A stretch of 39,650 nucleotides of DNA, taken from contig JABIUV010000032.1 in assembly GCA_018700895.1 (NCBI GenBank), positions 1 to 39,650 on the forward strand. The letters are read 5' to 3'. Positions 15,980 through 25,085 of the stretch are shown here, in pieces. Made by a program: the position numbers and the translations under genes. Below the pieces are notes generated by a model. That model ran no database searches. It had not been told where the DNA came from and saw only the letters and a list, made by a program, of their open reading frames with translations. Source of the stretch: Bacteroidota bacterium. Its GTDB lineage: Bacteria > Bacteroidota > Bacteroidia > NS11-12g > UBA9320. How positions within the stretch are numbered: position 1 is the stretch's first letter; each line of letters begins with the position of its first letter.

Positions 15980-16180
15980 TTACTTTCCGATTCTTAACAA
16001 GAATTTGATGTTGCTCTCATCCGCTGGATGAACCAAACCACTGTGTCTAAGAGCAAGTTTTCTTTTCTTAGACTTCTTTGTCAAGATGTGACGCTTGTAA
16101 GCGTGCTTTCTTTTGATTTTACCGGTTCCAGTGATTCTGAATCTCTTCTTGGCACTAGAGTTGGTTTTCATTTTTGGCAT
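15980..16180 (-). CDS. rpmI: 50S ribosomal protein L35
   Basis: This 66-residue, very basic protein starts [24 protein letters not shown] and has the conserved [20 protein letters not shown] segment split across its middle. Length and sequence are standard for L35, a large-subunit protein. It lies 20 bases downstream of infC and upstream of rplT, the classical order, and is co-transcribed with them. Confidence 0.97.
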   Translation of the reverse strand: MPKMKTNSSAKKRFRITGTGKIKRKHAYKRHILTKKSKKRKLALRHSGLVHPADESNIKFLLRIGK

Positions 16181-16200
16181 CTCTGTTCTTTCTTTTAAAT

Positions 16201-16737
16201 TTATTTTGGTGCTAAAACTATTATCATTTTCTTGCCTTCCATCTTAGGCAATTGCTCAAGCTTTGCTACTTCTTGCAGTTTTTCTGCAAACTGAAGTAAC
16301 AATAACTCTCCTCGTTCTTTAAATACGATGGTACGTCCTCTGAAGAAAACATAGGCTCTTACCTTATGTCCTTCTTCCAAGAATTTTTCTGCGTGTTTCA
16401 ACTTGAAGTTAACATCGTGTTCGTCCGTATTGGGACCAAAACGAATTTCCTTGATATCCGTCTTAGATTGAGTCGCTTTAAGTTCTTTGGCCTTTTTCTT
16501 TTGGTCATACAAAAACTTACGGTAATCTATCACTTTACACACGGGCGGGTTAGCTTTGGGCGAAACTTCTACTAGGTCTAACTCTTGCTCCACTGCCATT
16601 TTCAAAGCTTCCTTTAAATCTGTAATTCCTTGCTCTACATTGTCGCCAACGAGACGTACAGGATCAGCAATGATATTCTCATTGATTCTGTGGGGATCTT
16701 TTACTCTACCCCTAAACGGTCTTCTTTTTCTCTTCAA
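16201..16737 (-). CDS. infC: Translation initiation factor IF-3 (TTG start)
   Basis: This 178-residue protein has both IF3 domains. The N-terminal domain carries the HRINENI segment and [18 protein letters not shown]. The C-terminal domain carries [21 protein letters not shown]-type sequence and [12 protein letters not shown]3 binds the 30S subunit and proofreads initiation. The start codon is TTG at 16737: between the upstream in-frame stop and this codon there is no ATG, GTG or ATT, and the next Met is inside the first domain. A non-AUG start is typical of infC and is linked to autoregulation in E. coli (AUU there). The start lies seven bases after the thrS stop. Confidence 0.96.
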   Translation of the reverse strand: MKRKRRPFRGRVKDPHRINENIIADPVRLVGDNVEQGITDLKEALKMAVEQELDLVEVSPKANPPVCKVIDYRKFLYDQKKKAKELKATQSKTDIKEIRFGPNTDEHDVNFKLKHAEKFLEEGHKVRAYVFFRGRTIVFKERGELLLLQFAEKLQEVAKLEQLPKMEGKKMIIVLAPK

Positions 16738-16744
16738 GTATGTC

Positions 16745-18676
16745 TTATTCTTTTGTTAATAGTGAGTTGAAGTAATCTACAAACTCATCTAATTTAAATT
16801 TGCCGACGTCGCCATCGCCTTGAACCCTAACCGAAACCTCCTCGTTTTCAGACTCTTCCTCTCCTACGATTATCATCACAGGAATTTTAGAAGCCCAAGC
16901 ATCGCGGATTTTACGGCCAATTTTCTCGGCTCGCTCGTCTACAAGGCCGCGAATATCGTGTTTATTAAGGAATTTTAAAACTTTATCTGAGTAATCGTGG
17001 TACTTTTCACTGATAGGCAAAATGGCCACCTGCTCCGGACTAAGCCACAATGGGAAATTTCCCGCGGTATGCTCTATCAATATACCAATGAATCGCTCCA
17101 TACTCCCAAATGGTGCACGGTGTATCATTACCGGTCTATGTTTCTCATTATCAGAGCCTATGTATTCCAACTCAAAACGCTCAGGCAAGGTGTAATCTAC
17201 CTGAATAGTTCCTAGCTGCCAGCTACGTCCTAGAGCATCTTTCACCATAAAATCTAGCTTAGGACCATAAAATGCTGCTTCACCATAAGCGGTTACGGTT
17301 TCCATTTCGCGTTCGGCTGTAGCTTCTATGATGGCTTTCTCTGCTTTTTCCCATACATCATCTGTACCGATATACTTCTCCTTATTATCCGGGTCACGAA
17401 GAGATATCTGAGCGGTAAAGTCTTTGAAACCAAGCTTACCAAACACCTCCATAACCAAGTCTACTACATCTACGAACTCTCCTTTCAACTGATCTGGAGT
17501 ACAGAAAATATGGGCATCGTCCTGCGTAAACCCACGCACTCGCGTCAGTCCATTGAGCTCCCCGCTTTGCTCATAACGATATACCGTTCCAAACTCTGCT
17601 ACACGATATGGTAGCTCCTTGTAACTCTTTGGCTTGAACTTATATATCTCACAATGATGTGGGCAGTTCATGGGTTTGAGCAGAAACTCTTCGTCCATTT
17701 TAGGAGTTTTGATTGGCTGAAAAGAATCCTCACCATACTTCTCATAATGACCAGACGTCACGTACAACTCTTTGTTCCCGATATGCGGCGTAACTACCTG
17801 ATGATAACCACGTTCTACCTGAGCCTTACGCATAAAATTCTCCAATCTTTCGCGGATAGCAGTGCCCTTAGGCAGCCATAGAGGTAGCCCTGCCCCTACT
17901 TTTTCACTAAAGGTAAAAAGCTCCAGCTCCTTACCAAGCTTTCGGTGGTCTCTTCGCTTCGCCTCTTCTAGCAGCTCGAGGTGTTCCGTAAGCATTTTTG
18001 CCTTGGGAAACGAAACCCCGTAGATACGTGTTAACGATTTATTACTCTCATCGCCTCGCCAGTATGCTGCTGCTACATTGAGTAGTTTTACCGCTTTGAT
18101 GTCCTTGGTACTTTGTATGTGTGGCCCACGGCATAAGTCTGTAAAATTACCTTGGGTATAAAAAGTGATGGAACCATCTTCTAAACCATCAATCAAATCT
18201 AATTTATACTCATCGTCTTTTTCCGTAAAGTATTTTACGGCGTCTGCTTTACTGATTTCTTTTCGGTCAAATGAATTTCCTTGGCTCGCCAGTTCTTTCA
18301 TTTTCTTCTCTACTTTTTCAAAATCATTAGAGGAGAAGCTATGGTCACCAAAATCTACATCGTAGTAAAAACCATTATCTATAGCAGGACCTATTCCTAA
18401 CTTGACTCCAGGATATAGAGCTTCTAATGCTTCAGCCAAAAGATGCGAACTACTGTGCCAGAAGGTTTTTTTGCCTTCCAAATCATCAAATTTGAGCAGT
18501 GCTACATTCGAATCTTCGTTGATAGGTCGGGTTAAGTCCCATACTTCATCATTTACTTTGGCACTTATCACCACACGAGCCAATCCTTCGCTGATGCTTT
18601 TGGCTACGTCCAATGCCGAGATACCTTGAGGCAATTCTCTTACGGAACCATCTGGTAATGTTATCTTTATATTCAA
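16745..18676 (-). CDS. thrS: Threonyl-tRNA synthetase (TTG start)
   Basis: This 643-residue enzyme has the full class II ThrRS layout: TGS domain ([14 protein letters not shown]), the editing/SAD domain with [13 protein letters not shown], the catalytic core with zinc-ligand Cys338 in [10 protein letters not shown], motif 2 near [20 protein letters not shown], motif 3 [18 protein letters not shown] and the anticodon-binding domain. It charges tRNA-Thr in the cytosol. Homology places the start at the TTG at 18676, since no in-frame ATG precedes the TGS domain. It lies 26 bases after the TPR lipoprotein gene and seven bases before infC. Confidence 0.97.
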   Translation of the reverse strand: MNIKITLPDGSVRELPQGISALDVAKSISEGLARVVISAKVNDEVWDLTRPINEDSNVALLKFDDLEGKKTFWHSSSHLLAEALEALYPGVKLGIGPAIDNGFYYDVDFGDHSFSSNDFEKVEKKMKELASQGNSFDRKEISKADAVKYFTEKDDEYKLDLIDGLEDGSITFYTQGNFTDLCRGPHIQSTKDIKAVKLLNVAAAYWRGDESNKSLTRIYGVSFPKAKMLTEHLELLEEAKRRDHRKLGKELELFTFSEKVGAGLPLWLPKGTAIRERLENFMRKAQVERGYHQVVTPHIGNKELYVTSGHYEKYGEDSFQPIKTPKMDEEFLLKPMNCPHHCEIYKFKPKSYKELPYRVAEFGTVYRYEQSGELNGLTRVRGFTQDDAHIFCTPDQLKGEFVDVVDLVMEVFGKLGFKDFTAQISLRDPDNKEKYIGTDDVWEKAEKAIIEATAEREMETVTAYGEAAFYGPKLDFMVKDALGRSWQLGTIQVDYTLPERFELEYIGSDNEKHRPVMIHRAPFGSMERFIGILIEHTAGNFPLWLSPEQVAILPISEKYHDYSDKVLKFLNKHDIRGLVDERAEKIGRKIRDAWASKIPVMIIVGEEESENEEVSVRVQGDGDVGKFKLDEFVDYFNSLLTKE

Positions 18677-18702
18677 TTTACAACTAATAATAAGGTTAGT
18701 AT

Positions 18703-19728
18703 CTACTTTAATTTGCCGAGACGAGCTAGCCCATCTTTTGCGGCCTCAAAATTAGGGTCTATTTGCAAACATTTTCGATAATTTTCAGTTGCTTTTATTT
18801 CATTGCCTTGCAGCTCCATGCACTGACCAATTCTATTGTAAGATTTTGCCACTTCAGGTATCAACCTTACGCATACTTCAAAATGCTGAATAGCCTTTTT
18901 GTAATCGCCATTAGTAGCAAGAATATTTCCGGCGTTGTAATACGCATTAAAACTCGCAGGGTTGGCATCTATCGTCTTCTGATAGTCCTTCATAGCTTTT
19001 TCATTATCCCCCATTTTTTGATAAAGCAATCCCCGAGCGTAGTACGCCTCGGAACTGGTAGGGTCTGTGTTAATAGCTTTCTCGTAGTTTTCTAGTGCTT
19101 GGGCCTTATCACCTTTAGCTTCATAGAGCAACCCTAGTTGCATACTGCTGTTATAATCTGCACCTAGCAACTCCACTGTTTTATCAAAATACTCTAAAGC
19201 CGCGGCTGTATCACCGTCTTCTTTATACAGCATCCCGCTAAAGAAATGTCCTTGGGCGTGTTGAGGACTTAGGTTCAGTAGCTTACCGAAACGCAATTTA
19301 CTTTTATCAAACTGACGTACGAAGTATAGAAACTGTGCCGTTTTGAATACTGCCACCACATCGTTGGGATTTACTTTCTCTGCTTGCTCATATTGTTCCA
19401 GGGCTTTTGTAGTCTGATTATCAGCAAAATAAGTATCGCCCAACTCGTAGTAATAGTTACACTTATCACCGTCTAAAGCGATTGCTGCCTGATAATCGAG
19501 AATAGCCAAATCATACCGCTTCTCCTTATTGAGCACGGCAGCCCGTTGTACAAAATACTCTGGATTGTTGGGGTTTTGATCAATTTTCTTGCTCCACTCT
19601 CGTGCCTCTAAACTGATAGTGGTATCCTGTGACAGACTAGCTTGCTCACTTCCTATCCACTGACAGCCCGTGGCAAAAATGCCGTACAAAGCAACACAGA
19701 CAATTGTTATTAAAATACTATTTCTCAA
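18703..19728 (-). CDS. TPR-repeat lipoprotein
   Basis: From the TTG at 19728 the protein has 341 residues: [22 protein letters not shown] as a lipoprotein signal (cysteine 22), then about nine 34-residue tetratricopeptide repeats with the usual W/Y-G-A-P spacing (for example [33 protein letters not shown]). The frame is open further upstream (ATG 19794), but that would bury the signal peptide behind 22 residues and would cross a -7 box. TPR lipoproteins act as scaffolds in the periplasm or outer membrane, and no specific partner is visible. It heads the thrS-infC-rpmI-rplT operon. Confidence 0.85.
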   Translation of the reverse strand: MRNSILITIVCVALYGIFATGCQWIGSEQASLSQDTTISLEAREWSKKIDQNPNNPEYFVQRAAVLNKEKRYDLAILDYQAAIALDGDKCNYYYELGDTYFADNQTTKALEQYEQAEKVNPNDVVAVFKTAQFLYFVRQFDKSKLRFGKLLNLSPQHAQGHFFSGMLYKEDGDTAAALEYFDKTVELLGADYNSSMQLGLLYEAKGDKAQALENYEKAINTDPTSSEAYYARGLLYQKMGDNEKAMKDYQKTIDANPASFNAYYNAGNILATNGDYKKAIQHFEVCVRLIPEVAKSYNRIGQCMELQGNEIKATENYRKCLQIDPNFEAAKDGLARLGKLK

Positions 19729-19735
19729 GGTAGTG

Positions 19736-19743
19736 CGAAGATA
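19736..19743 (-). promoter_or_regulatory. -7 box TATCTTCG for the TPR-thrS operon
   Basis: Seven bases separate this one-mismatch TAnnTTTG box from the TTG start at 19728. The same octamer occurs before miaE. The hmgA promoter lies about 115 bases away in the opposite direction. Confidence 0.45.
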
Positions 19744-19856
19744 TAAAAATGTATGATGGTTTGGCATACGGACTTGAGCAACCACCCTTGGCAATTCACC
19801 ACAGCATAGAACAAATGATTTTTAACTAAAGCAATACATTATTGATGTAAGCTCTC

Positions 19857-19864
19857 TATTTTTG
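19857..19864 (+). promoter_or_regulatory. -7 box TATTTTTG for homogentisate dioxygenase
   Basis: This is an exact TAnnTTTG match with seven bases (AACCCGT) before the ATG at 19872. The same octamer and spacing occur before folD and the 35600 gene, which suggests a leaderless or near-leaderless mRNA. Confidence 0.6.
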
Positions 19865-19871
19865 AACCCGT

Positions 19872-21026
19872 ATGCCACATTATCATAAGCTAGGAACTAT
19901 ACCGCCGAAGAGACACACCCAGTTCAGACGACCAGATGGTGAATTATACAAAGAAGAACTTTTTAGTACAGAGGGATTTAGCAACAGCTATAGCTTATTG
20001 TACCATCATCATCCACCTACGGCCATTCTGAAGGTAGACAAACCCATAAACCTTAAGCCCGAACTGGCAGGTGATATGGAGATGCTACATCGTAGTTTCC
20101 AAAATTTCAATGTAGCGGAACAAGACGATTACTTAGAAAGTCGTGTTATACTGCTCACCAACAGCGATTTGCAGATATGCATGTCGCGGCCACGTAAGAG
20201 CATGACAGACTACTTTTACAAAAATGGCGATAGCGACGAGGTCATATTTGTACACGAAGGCAGTGGCACTTGCCGTACCAATTACGGTGAGTTAACGTTT
20301 AAATTTGGTGACTACTTGATCATCCCTCGCGGGGTGATTTATCAGATGGAATTTGATTCGGAAGACAATAAACTGATGATAGTAGAGAGCCACAGTCCTA
20401 TCTTATATCCGCGTAATTATGTGAGTAAAAGTGGCCAACTATTGGAGCACTCCCCCTATTGTGAGCGAGATATAAAACAGCCCGAAAATCTACAAACGAT
20501 TGTAGAAGAAGGCGAGTTTCTGATTAAAACCAAAAAAGAAGACAAGCTATATCCTTATACGTACAAGTATCACCCATTTTGCCTCATTGGCTGGGACGGC
20601 ACACATTATCCATTCATCTTCAGCATACACGATTTTGAACCCATAACGGGGCGTATCCATATGCCACCACCAATACACCAAACCTTTGAAGGACATAATT
20701 TTGTGATATGCAGTTTTGTTCCTCGTCTGTTTGATTATCACCCACTTAGCATCCCTGCACCTTACTGGCATAGCAATATAGATAGCGATGAAGTGATGTA
20801 CTATGTAGATGGACAATTTATGAGTAAAGGACACGTAGAAAAAGGGCAGATGAGCCTTCACCCCGGAGGCATACCACATGGCCCTACTCCTGGAGCACAA
20901 GAGAAGAGTATTGGCAAAAAAGAGACAGGCGAGCTCGCTGTAATGATAGACACTTTCAAACCACTGAAGGTAACCAAGGCCGCTCTTGATTTAGAAATAA
21001 AAGATTATCATTTGCATTGGTTGTAG
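19872..21026 (+). CDS. hmgA: Homogentisate 1,2-dioxygenase
   Basis: This 384-residue double-cupin enzyme matches the shorter homogentisate dioxygenases. It has the N-terminal HKLGTIPPKRHTQFR, HEGSGTCRTNYGEL in the first cupin, and the C-terminal iron-site region SDEVMYYVDGQF followed by HPGGIPHGPTPG. It opens the homogentisate ring with O2 in tyrosine/phenylalanine breakdown (cytosolic Fe(II) enzyme). The usual partners (HPPD, fumarylacetoacetase) are not in the window. It has its own promoter at 19857 and is followed 31 bases later by the YeeE/YedE pair, an odd neighbour. Confidence 0.9.
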   Translation: MPHYHKLGTIPPKRHTQFRRPDGELYKEELFSTEGFSNSYSLLYHHHPPTAILKVDKPINLKPELAGDMEMLHRSFQNFNVAEQDDYLESRVILLTNSDLQICMSRPRKSMTDYFYKNGDSDEVIFVHEGSGTCRTNYGELTFKFGDYLIIPRGVIYQMEFDSEDNKLMIVESHSPILYPRNYVSKSGQLLEHSPYCERDIKQPENLQTIVEEGEFLIKTKKEDKLYPYTYKYHPFCLIGWDGTHYPFIFSIHDFEPITGRIHMPPPIHQTFEGHNFVICSFVPRLFDYHPLSIPAPYWHSNIDSDEVMYYVDGQFMSKGHVEKGQMSLHPGGIPHGPTPGAQEKSIGKKETGELAVMIDTFKPLKVTKAALDLEIKDYHLHWL

Positions 21027-21057
21027 TTGCTCCAATTATCATTAGTAAACCATACTT

Positions 21058-21621
21058 ATGTTAGAAATTTTAAAAAACCCTTGGCCCTGGTATATATCAG
21101 GCCCACTTATTAGTCTTACCATGGTAATATTAATGGTGTTAGGCGGACACTTTGGTATAAGTTCTACGTTGCGTTCCATCTGCAGTATATTGGGTGCTGG
21201 CAGAGTGGCTGAGTTTTTTAGGTTCGATTGGGAAGCTCAAGGTTGGAACCTCGTATTCGTATTGGGTGCCATTTTCGGCGGTTTTCTTGCCTCTCATTTT
21301 CTTACGGCAAATACAGCTTTTACTATTCACAGAGATACCATAGAGGCACTAAAAGCTTTGGGCATCTCTTTCCAAAACGAGTACTTACCGACAGACATAT
21401 TTAACTGGGCAAGCTTAGCATCACCCAAGGGGATATTAATCATGGTCTTAGGTGGATTTATGGTTGGGTTTGGCACTCGCTGGGCAGGAGGATGTACTTC
21501 AGGCCACGCTATGAGTGGATTATCTAACCTTCAGATACCATCTTTGATTGCAGTCATTGGATTTTTCATTGGAGGATTGATAATGACCCACTTTATTTTT
21601 CCATTTATCTTCAGCTCGTAG
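21058..21621 (+). CDS. YeeE/YedE-family transporter subunit (first half)
   Basis: This 187-residue membrane protein has about five hydrophobic helices. Its signature is GFGTRWAGGCTSGHAMSG, the cysteine motif of the YeeE/YedE (TsuA-like) family, whose characterised members import thiosulfate through conserved cysteines. In many bacteria both halves are fused. Here they are separate genes, this one carrying the GCTSGH half. It is six bases from the next gene. Sulfur-compound uptake is predicted from the family. The exact substrate is unknown. Confidence 0.85.
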   Translation: MLEILKNPWPWYISGPLISLTMVILMVLGGHFGISSTLRSICSILGAGRVAEFFRFDWEAQGWNLVFVLGAIFGGFLASHFLTANTAFTIHRDTIEALKALGISFQNEYLPTDIFNWASLASPKGILIMVLGGFMVGFGTRWAGGCTSGHAMSGLSNLQIPSLIAVIGFFIGGLIMTHFIFPFIFSS

Positions 21622-21627
21622 TAACTT

Positions 21628-22044
21628 GTGAAAAAACTTTTTCCATTCTTTTTAACCGGCATCTTTTTTGGTATTGTGATGTACAAATCCGAGGCTATAT
21701 CTTGGTTTCGAATTCAGGAGATGTTCCGATTTGATTCGTTTCACATGTATGGCATCATAGGCTCAGCTTTAGGATGCGGTCTACTCATAATGCAAGCAGC
21801 CAAAAGAGGTATTATTAGAGATATAAACAGTGAGAATATAATAGCAAAGAATAAAGAGAAGGGCGTTTACCGCTACTTGTTTGGCGGCACCATATTTGGT
21901 ATGGGTTGGGCACTGACTGGAGCTTGTCCTGGACCCTTGTACATACTACTAGGTAGTGGATACAGTGTATTTATCGTGGTAATACTGTCTGCTATGTTAG
22001 GGGTGCTTTCTTACGGCCTTTTGAAGGATAAGCTCCCTCATTGA
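21628..22044 (+). CDS. YeeE/YedE-family transporter subunit (second half)
   Basis: This 138-residue membrane protein with about four helices carries the partner motif GMGWALTGACPGPLY, the second conserved cysteine site of the YeeE/YedE fold. It starts with GTG at 21628 (VKKLFPFFLTGIFFG), six bases after the first half, so the two are expected to be co-translated and to assemble as one transporter. A link to sulfide or thiosulfate handling is inferred from the family. Confidence 0.85.
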   Translation: MKKLFPFFLTGIFFGIVMYKSEAISWFRIQEMFRFDSFHMYGIIGSALGCGLLIMQAAKRGIIRDINSENIIAKNKEKGVYRYLFGGTIFGMGWALTGACPGPLYILLGSGYSVFIVVILSAMLGVLSYGLLKDKLPH

Positions 22045-22070
22045 GTTATGCTCCTATGTAGCAGTATTCA

Positions 22071-22091
22071 AGTCATATAAAATCAAATTTA
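22071..22091 (+). repeat. Direct repeat copy 1 (upstream of the ECF sigma gene)
   Basis: AGTCATATAAAATCAAATTTA lies 19 bases before the sigma factor start. A copy lacking one base (22641-22660) lies directly before the next gene. The shared core TATAAAATCAAATTTA is 16 identical bases. Confidence 0.7.
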
Positions 22092-22110
22092 CTAGGTAAA
22101 TCGTAATCAA

Positions 22111-22629
22111 TTGACCTTCGAGCAACTATATAAACTACACACGGACTTGGTGTACAACCTTGCACTCCAGTACGTGCAAAATACTGCGGATGCCGAAGAG
22201 ATAGCTCAAGATGTATTTATGTCTGTTCACAAAAACATGCATAAGTTCAAGGGGAAATCGAGTGTAAAAACATGGATATATCGAATAACGATTAATAAAT
22301 CCCTTGATTTCATAAAAGCAAAGACCAGAACCAAACGAAGTTTTTTTTTCAACTCCAAAAGATTAGACGACCCAGATACGCATATCAATGTATCTGATTT
22401 TGACCACCCGGGAGTTTTGCTCGAGCAAAAAGAGGAGATGAAGAGGATATTTGATTGTATAAATGAATTGCCCGAGCGACAGAAAACTGCTCTAATTTTG
22501 CTAAAAATAGAAAACAAAACACAACAGGAAACTGCTAATATTATGGATTGCACGGTAAAATCCATAGAATCTTTATACCAACGAGCCAAAAATAAATTGA
22601 CCCAAAAATTGGCCGAAACGAAGGAATAA
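22111..22629 (+). CDS. ECF-type RNA polymerase sigma factor
   Basis: This 172-residue sigma-70 ECF protein has region 2 (DLVYNLALQYVQNTADAEEIAQ, WIYRITINKSLDFI) and region 4 with a helix-turn-helix (QQETANIMDCTVKSIESLYQRAK), joined by a charged linker. It starts with TTG at 22111. The gene begins a tightly packed operon whose products are a small membrane protein, a His-rich periplasmic protein and the MbnP/MbnH pair, so it probably directs an envelope metal response. A run of nine T lies in the linker region. The next gene may encode its anti-sigma partner, though no zinc-binding anti-sigma motif is seen. Confidence 0.92.
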   Translation: MTFEQLYKLHTDLVYNLALQYVQNTADAEEIAQDVFMSVHKNMHKFKGKSSVKTWIYRITINKSLDFIKAKTRTKRSFFFNSKRLDDPDTHINVSDFDHPGVLLEQKEEMKRIFDCINELPERQKTALILLKIENKTQQETANIMDCTVKSIESLYQRAKNKLTQKLAETKE

Positions 22630-22640
22630 CGAGTAAACAA

Positions 22641-22660
22641 AGTCTATAAAATCAAATTTA
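22641..22660 (+). repeat. Direct repeat copy 2 (between sigma factor and next gene)
   Basis: AGTCTATAAAATCAAATTTA ends two bases before the ATG at 22662 and matches copy 1 (22071-22091) except for one missing A. The two copies sit upstream of successive genes, 570 bases apart. Confidence 0.7.
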
Positions 22661-22661
22661 A

Positions 22662-22904
22662 ATGGAACTTTTAGATAACATAAAAAAAGTGACTGCCCCC
22701 GATGCCTTATGGCACAAAGTGAATGAGCGAGTACACAAGCAACAAGCCGACATCGTCCCCATGCACAACGTAAGAGCAATAGCTGCTGCAGTAGCGTTAT
22801 TGTTTATTGCTAATGTAGTTTTTGCGGTGCAATGGACTAATACAACAGACGAAGTCAGTTTAGAAGAAATAATCCCAGAGGAAAACTACTCGCTTTATGA
22901 ATAA
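22662..22904 (+). CDS. Small single-helix membrane protein, possible anti-sigma factor
   Basis: This is an 80-residue protein with a charged cytosolic N-terminus (about 1-34), one transmembrane helix (about 37-55, IAAAVALLFIANVVFA) and a short acidic outer tail. It has no recognised domain. Position right after an ECF sigma gene and this topology fit a minimal membrane anti-sigma factor, but it lacks the usual zinc-anti-sigma fold motif. The end overlaps the following gene by eight bases. The function is an inference from context. Confidence 0.75.
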   Translation: MELLDNIKKVTAPDALWHKVNERVHKQQADIVPMHNVRAIAAAVALLFIANVVFAVQWTNTTDEVSLEEIIPEENYSLYE

Positions 22905-23364
22905 GACGAAGTTATACGGAATATTAGCCATCATACTCCTACTAATTAATGTTGCAATGGGAGTCTTCATATTGACTGCCAAGGACAAGCAACCTCCGAT
23001 GAGGGAAAATGGTCCCAAAAAACTAATTATGGAGCGACTTGCTTTTGACAAAGAGCAGAAAAAAGAGTTTAGAGTGATGGTAAGGAATCATCAGGAAAAA
23101 ATGCACGAACATCGCGAGGCACTCATGCAGGCTAAAGTTCATTTGCACCAGCATCTCAAAGGAGATAATCACGCAGATATAGACTCACTTACCACTGCTA
23201 TTGGTCATATACATAGTGAAATGGAGGCACTGCATTACGCCCATTTTCTTGATATCAAAGCTATTTGCAAACCCGAGCAAATGAATAACTATATCTTACT
23301 CGTAGACGACCTCAAAGATATCTTTGAAAAAAGAAGAGCAAAACCAAGACGAAAAGGCCGATGA
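22897..23364 (+). CDS. CpxP/ZraP-like His-rich periplasmic protein with N-terminal anchor
   Basis: This 155-residue protein has an N-terminal transmembrane anchor (about 7-27) and then a highly helical, charged, histidine- and methionine-rich domain (HQEKMHEHREALMQAKVHLHQHL, then IGHIHSEMEALHYAHF). This is the style of the Spy/CpxP/ZraP/CnrX periplasmic metal-sensor or chaperone group. There are at least a dozen His residues. It overlaps the genes on both sides (8 and 4 bases). It may sense metal and control the sigma factor, as CnrX-type proteins do. The family assignment rests on composition and helix pattern, so it is moderate. Confidence 0.75.
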   Translation: MNKTKLYGILAIILLLINVAMGVFILTAKDKQPPMRENGPKKLIMERLAFDKEQKKEFRVMVRNHQEKMHEHREALMQAKVHLHQHLKGDNHADIDSLTTAIGHIHSEMEALHYAHFLDIKAICKPEQMNNYILLVDDLKDIFEKRRAKPRRKGR

Positions 23365-24035
23365 GAACGGCTATCATAATCGTGATAACGTTTCTGAGTA
23401 TCATTCAGAGTATAGCTCAAACCTCTCAAAACAAAAATACTCATAGTCTAAAACTGTTGCCAGTATATAAAGGTGAACCCTCGGAGCCGGACTCTACTTA
23501 TGAAAAGAAATACCACATAGAAAAGCTGCGATTTTACCTATCGGACCTCATCATTTTAAATGAGCAAGACAGTATCGTTTATACGCATCAGGCAAAAAAC
23601 ATACTGATAGATATCGCCAAACCGGAGTCCTTATTAATTTTATTCCAAGATTCATTATTAGTATCTAAAAAGTATAAAATGCAATTTGGTATTGGCGTAG
23701 ACAGCACCACCCACGCACGGGGAGCAATGGAAGGAGATTTAGACCCTGTGAATGACATGTACTGGACGTGGCAAAGTGGCTATATCAACATAAAACTAGA
23801 GGGTAATATTACGCACAACGCGAACAAAGAACAATTTGAATACCACATTGGTGGATACACGGGCAACAGAAACGCTTACAGAAAAATAAGACTACCCTAT
23901 AACGGCAATCTTTTCATTCATCTGGATCAGCTATTATCCCAAATGTTAGGCAAGCAACAACACATTATGAGTCCGGGAAAGGACGCCACCGACTTTGCTG
24001 ACATTTTTGCTAGATGTATGAGTCATACTTTTTGA
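23361..24035 (+). CDS. MbnP-like copper-binding periplasmic protein
   Basis: This 224-residue protein has a signal peptide (about 1-20, ending SIAQ). It contains the MbnP pattern: a beta-strand start (LKLLPVYKG), KLRFYLSDL, GVDS, GDLDPVNDMYWTWQSGYINIKLEG, then FEYHIGGYTG and a late His/Met segment. In MbnP a conserved tryptophan is oxidised to kynurenine by the di-haem enzyme MbnH and helps bind Cu(I). The candidate residues here are Trp135 and Trp137. The next gene is an MbnH-like enzyme overlapping this one, the usual arrangement. Copper binding is inferred from the family. It overlaps the upstream gene by four bases. Confidence 0.82.
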   Translation: MRTAIIIVITFLSIIQSIAQTSQNKNTHSLKLLPVYKGEPSEPDSTYEKKYHIEKLRFYLSDLIILNEQDSIVYTHQAKNILIDIAKPESLLILFQDSLLVSKKYKMQFGIGVDSTTHARGAMEGDLDPVNDMYWTWQSGYINIKLEGNITHNANKEQFEYHIGGYTGNRNAYRKIRLPYNGNLFIHLDQLLSQMLGKQQHIMSPGKDATDFADIFARCMSHTF

Positions 24036-25057
24036 AAAAAACGATTTACATAGCACTAATCTGCTCGTGTATAGCGAGTACCTACATGGCATACGATGTG
24101 CCAGCTCATTTCCCCCTGCCTATTTATGAGCGAGAACTCGCTCAAGCAACTTCAGCAAAAATCGATCTCGGGCGAGCTTTATTCTATGACCCGATCTTAT
24201 CGGCAGATAGCACTATATCTTGTGCTAGTTGCCACTCGCCTTACAATAGCTTTGCCCATACGGACCACGAGGTAAGTCATGGCATACACGACAGTATTGG
24301 AACACGGAATGCTCCCGCTCTATTCAATTTAGCTTGGCAACCCTTGCTGATGTGGGATGGTGCTAGCAATCACCTAGATATGCAAGCTCTTGCTCCTATT
24401 ACCCATCCTGGCGAAATGGCCGAAAGCATAAAACATCTAATGGTGAAACTTAAGCGAAGCACTATTTACACTGCTCTTTTCAAAAAAGCATACGGCATAG
24501 ACACTATCACCAGCCAAAAAATGCTGCAAGCTTTAACGCAGTTTCAATTGAGTTTAATATCGGATCAAGCCAAGTATGACAAAGTAAAACAAGGTAATGA
24601 TACCTTCACTATACAGGAGCAAGCGGGGTATTCACTATTTCAGGCTAAGTGTAATGCGTGCCATACCGAACCACTTTTTAGCAATTACGCGTTTCGTAAC
24701 AATGGTCTATCTCCGGACACAGCTAACTATGACCTAGGTAGATATAGGGTGACAAAACAAACACAAGATAGCTTTCTGTTCAAAGTACCGACCTTGCGTA
24801 ATTTGAGTTACACTTATCCCTACATGCACGACGGACGATTCAGACGACTAAACCAAGTCTTAAATCACTACACCGCTATAGATAATCAAAATGTCCATAT
24901 ATCTCACGAGTTATCATCGGGCGTGAAACTAACATCCAATCAAAAAGCAGATTTAATTGCATTCTTACTTACACTAAATGACAAGTCATTTATACTAAAC
25001 CAAGATAACAAATTTCCAAGATCCATATTACTCCCAACGAAGGAGAATCAGCATTAG
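24014..25057 (+). CDS. MbnH-like di-haem enzyme (MauG/cytochrome c peroxidase family)
   Basis: This 347-residue exported protein has an N-terminal hydrophobic segment (about 10-27) and two CxxCH haem-binding sites, CASCH at 70-74 and CNACH at 213-217. It also has the family features DLGRALFYDPILS, RNAPALFN, FKVPTLRNL and YMHDGRF. MbnH enzymes belong to this family and oxidise a tryptophan of the partner MbnP to kynurenine. Classic cytochrome c peroxidase is the alternative, but the preceding MbnP-like gene supports MbnH. The ATG at 24014 overlaps the mbnP-like gene by 22 bases. A TTG at 24032 would give a four-base overlap and a cleaner signal peptide. Confidence 0.88.
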   Translation: MYESYFLKKTIYIALICSCIASTYMAYDVPAHFPLPIYERELAQATSAKIDLGRALFYDPILSADSTISCASCHSPYNSFAHTDHEVSHGIHDSIGTRNAPALFNLAWQPLLMWDGASNHLDMQALAPITHPGEMAESIKHLMVKLKRSTIYTALFKKAYGIDTITSQKMLQALTQFQLSLISDQAKYDKVKQGNDTFTIQEQAGYSLFQAKCNACHTEPLFSNYAFRNNGLSPDTANYDLGRYRVTKQTQDSFLFKVPTLRNLSYTYPYMHDGRFRRLNQVLNHYTAIDNQNVHISHELSSGVKLTSNQKADLIAFLLTLNDKSFILNQDNKFPRSILLPTKENQH

Positions 25058-25085
25058 AACGTCAAAAGAACTAAAATCCTATAAA

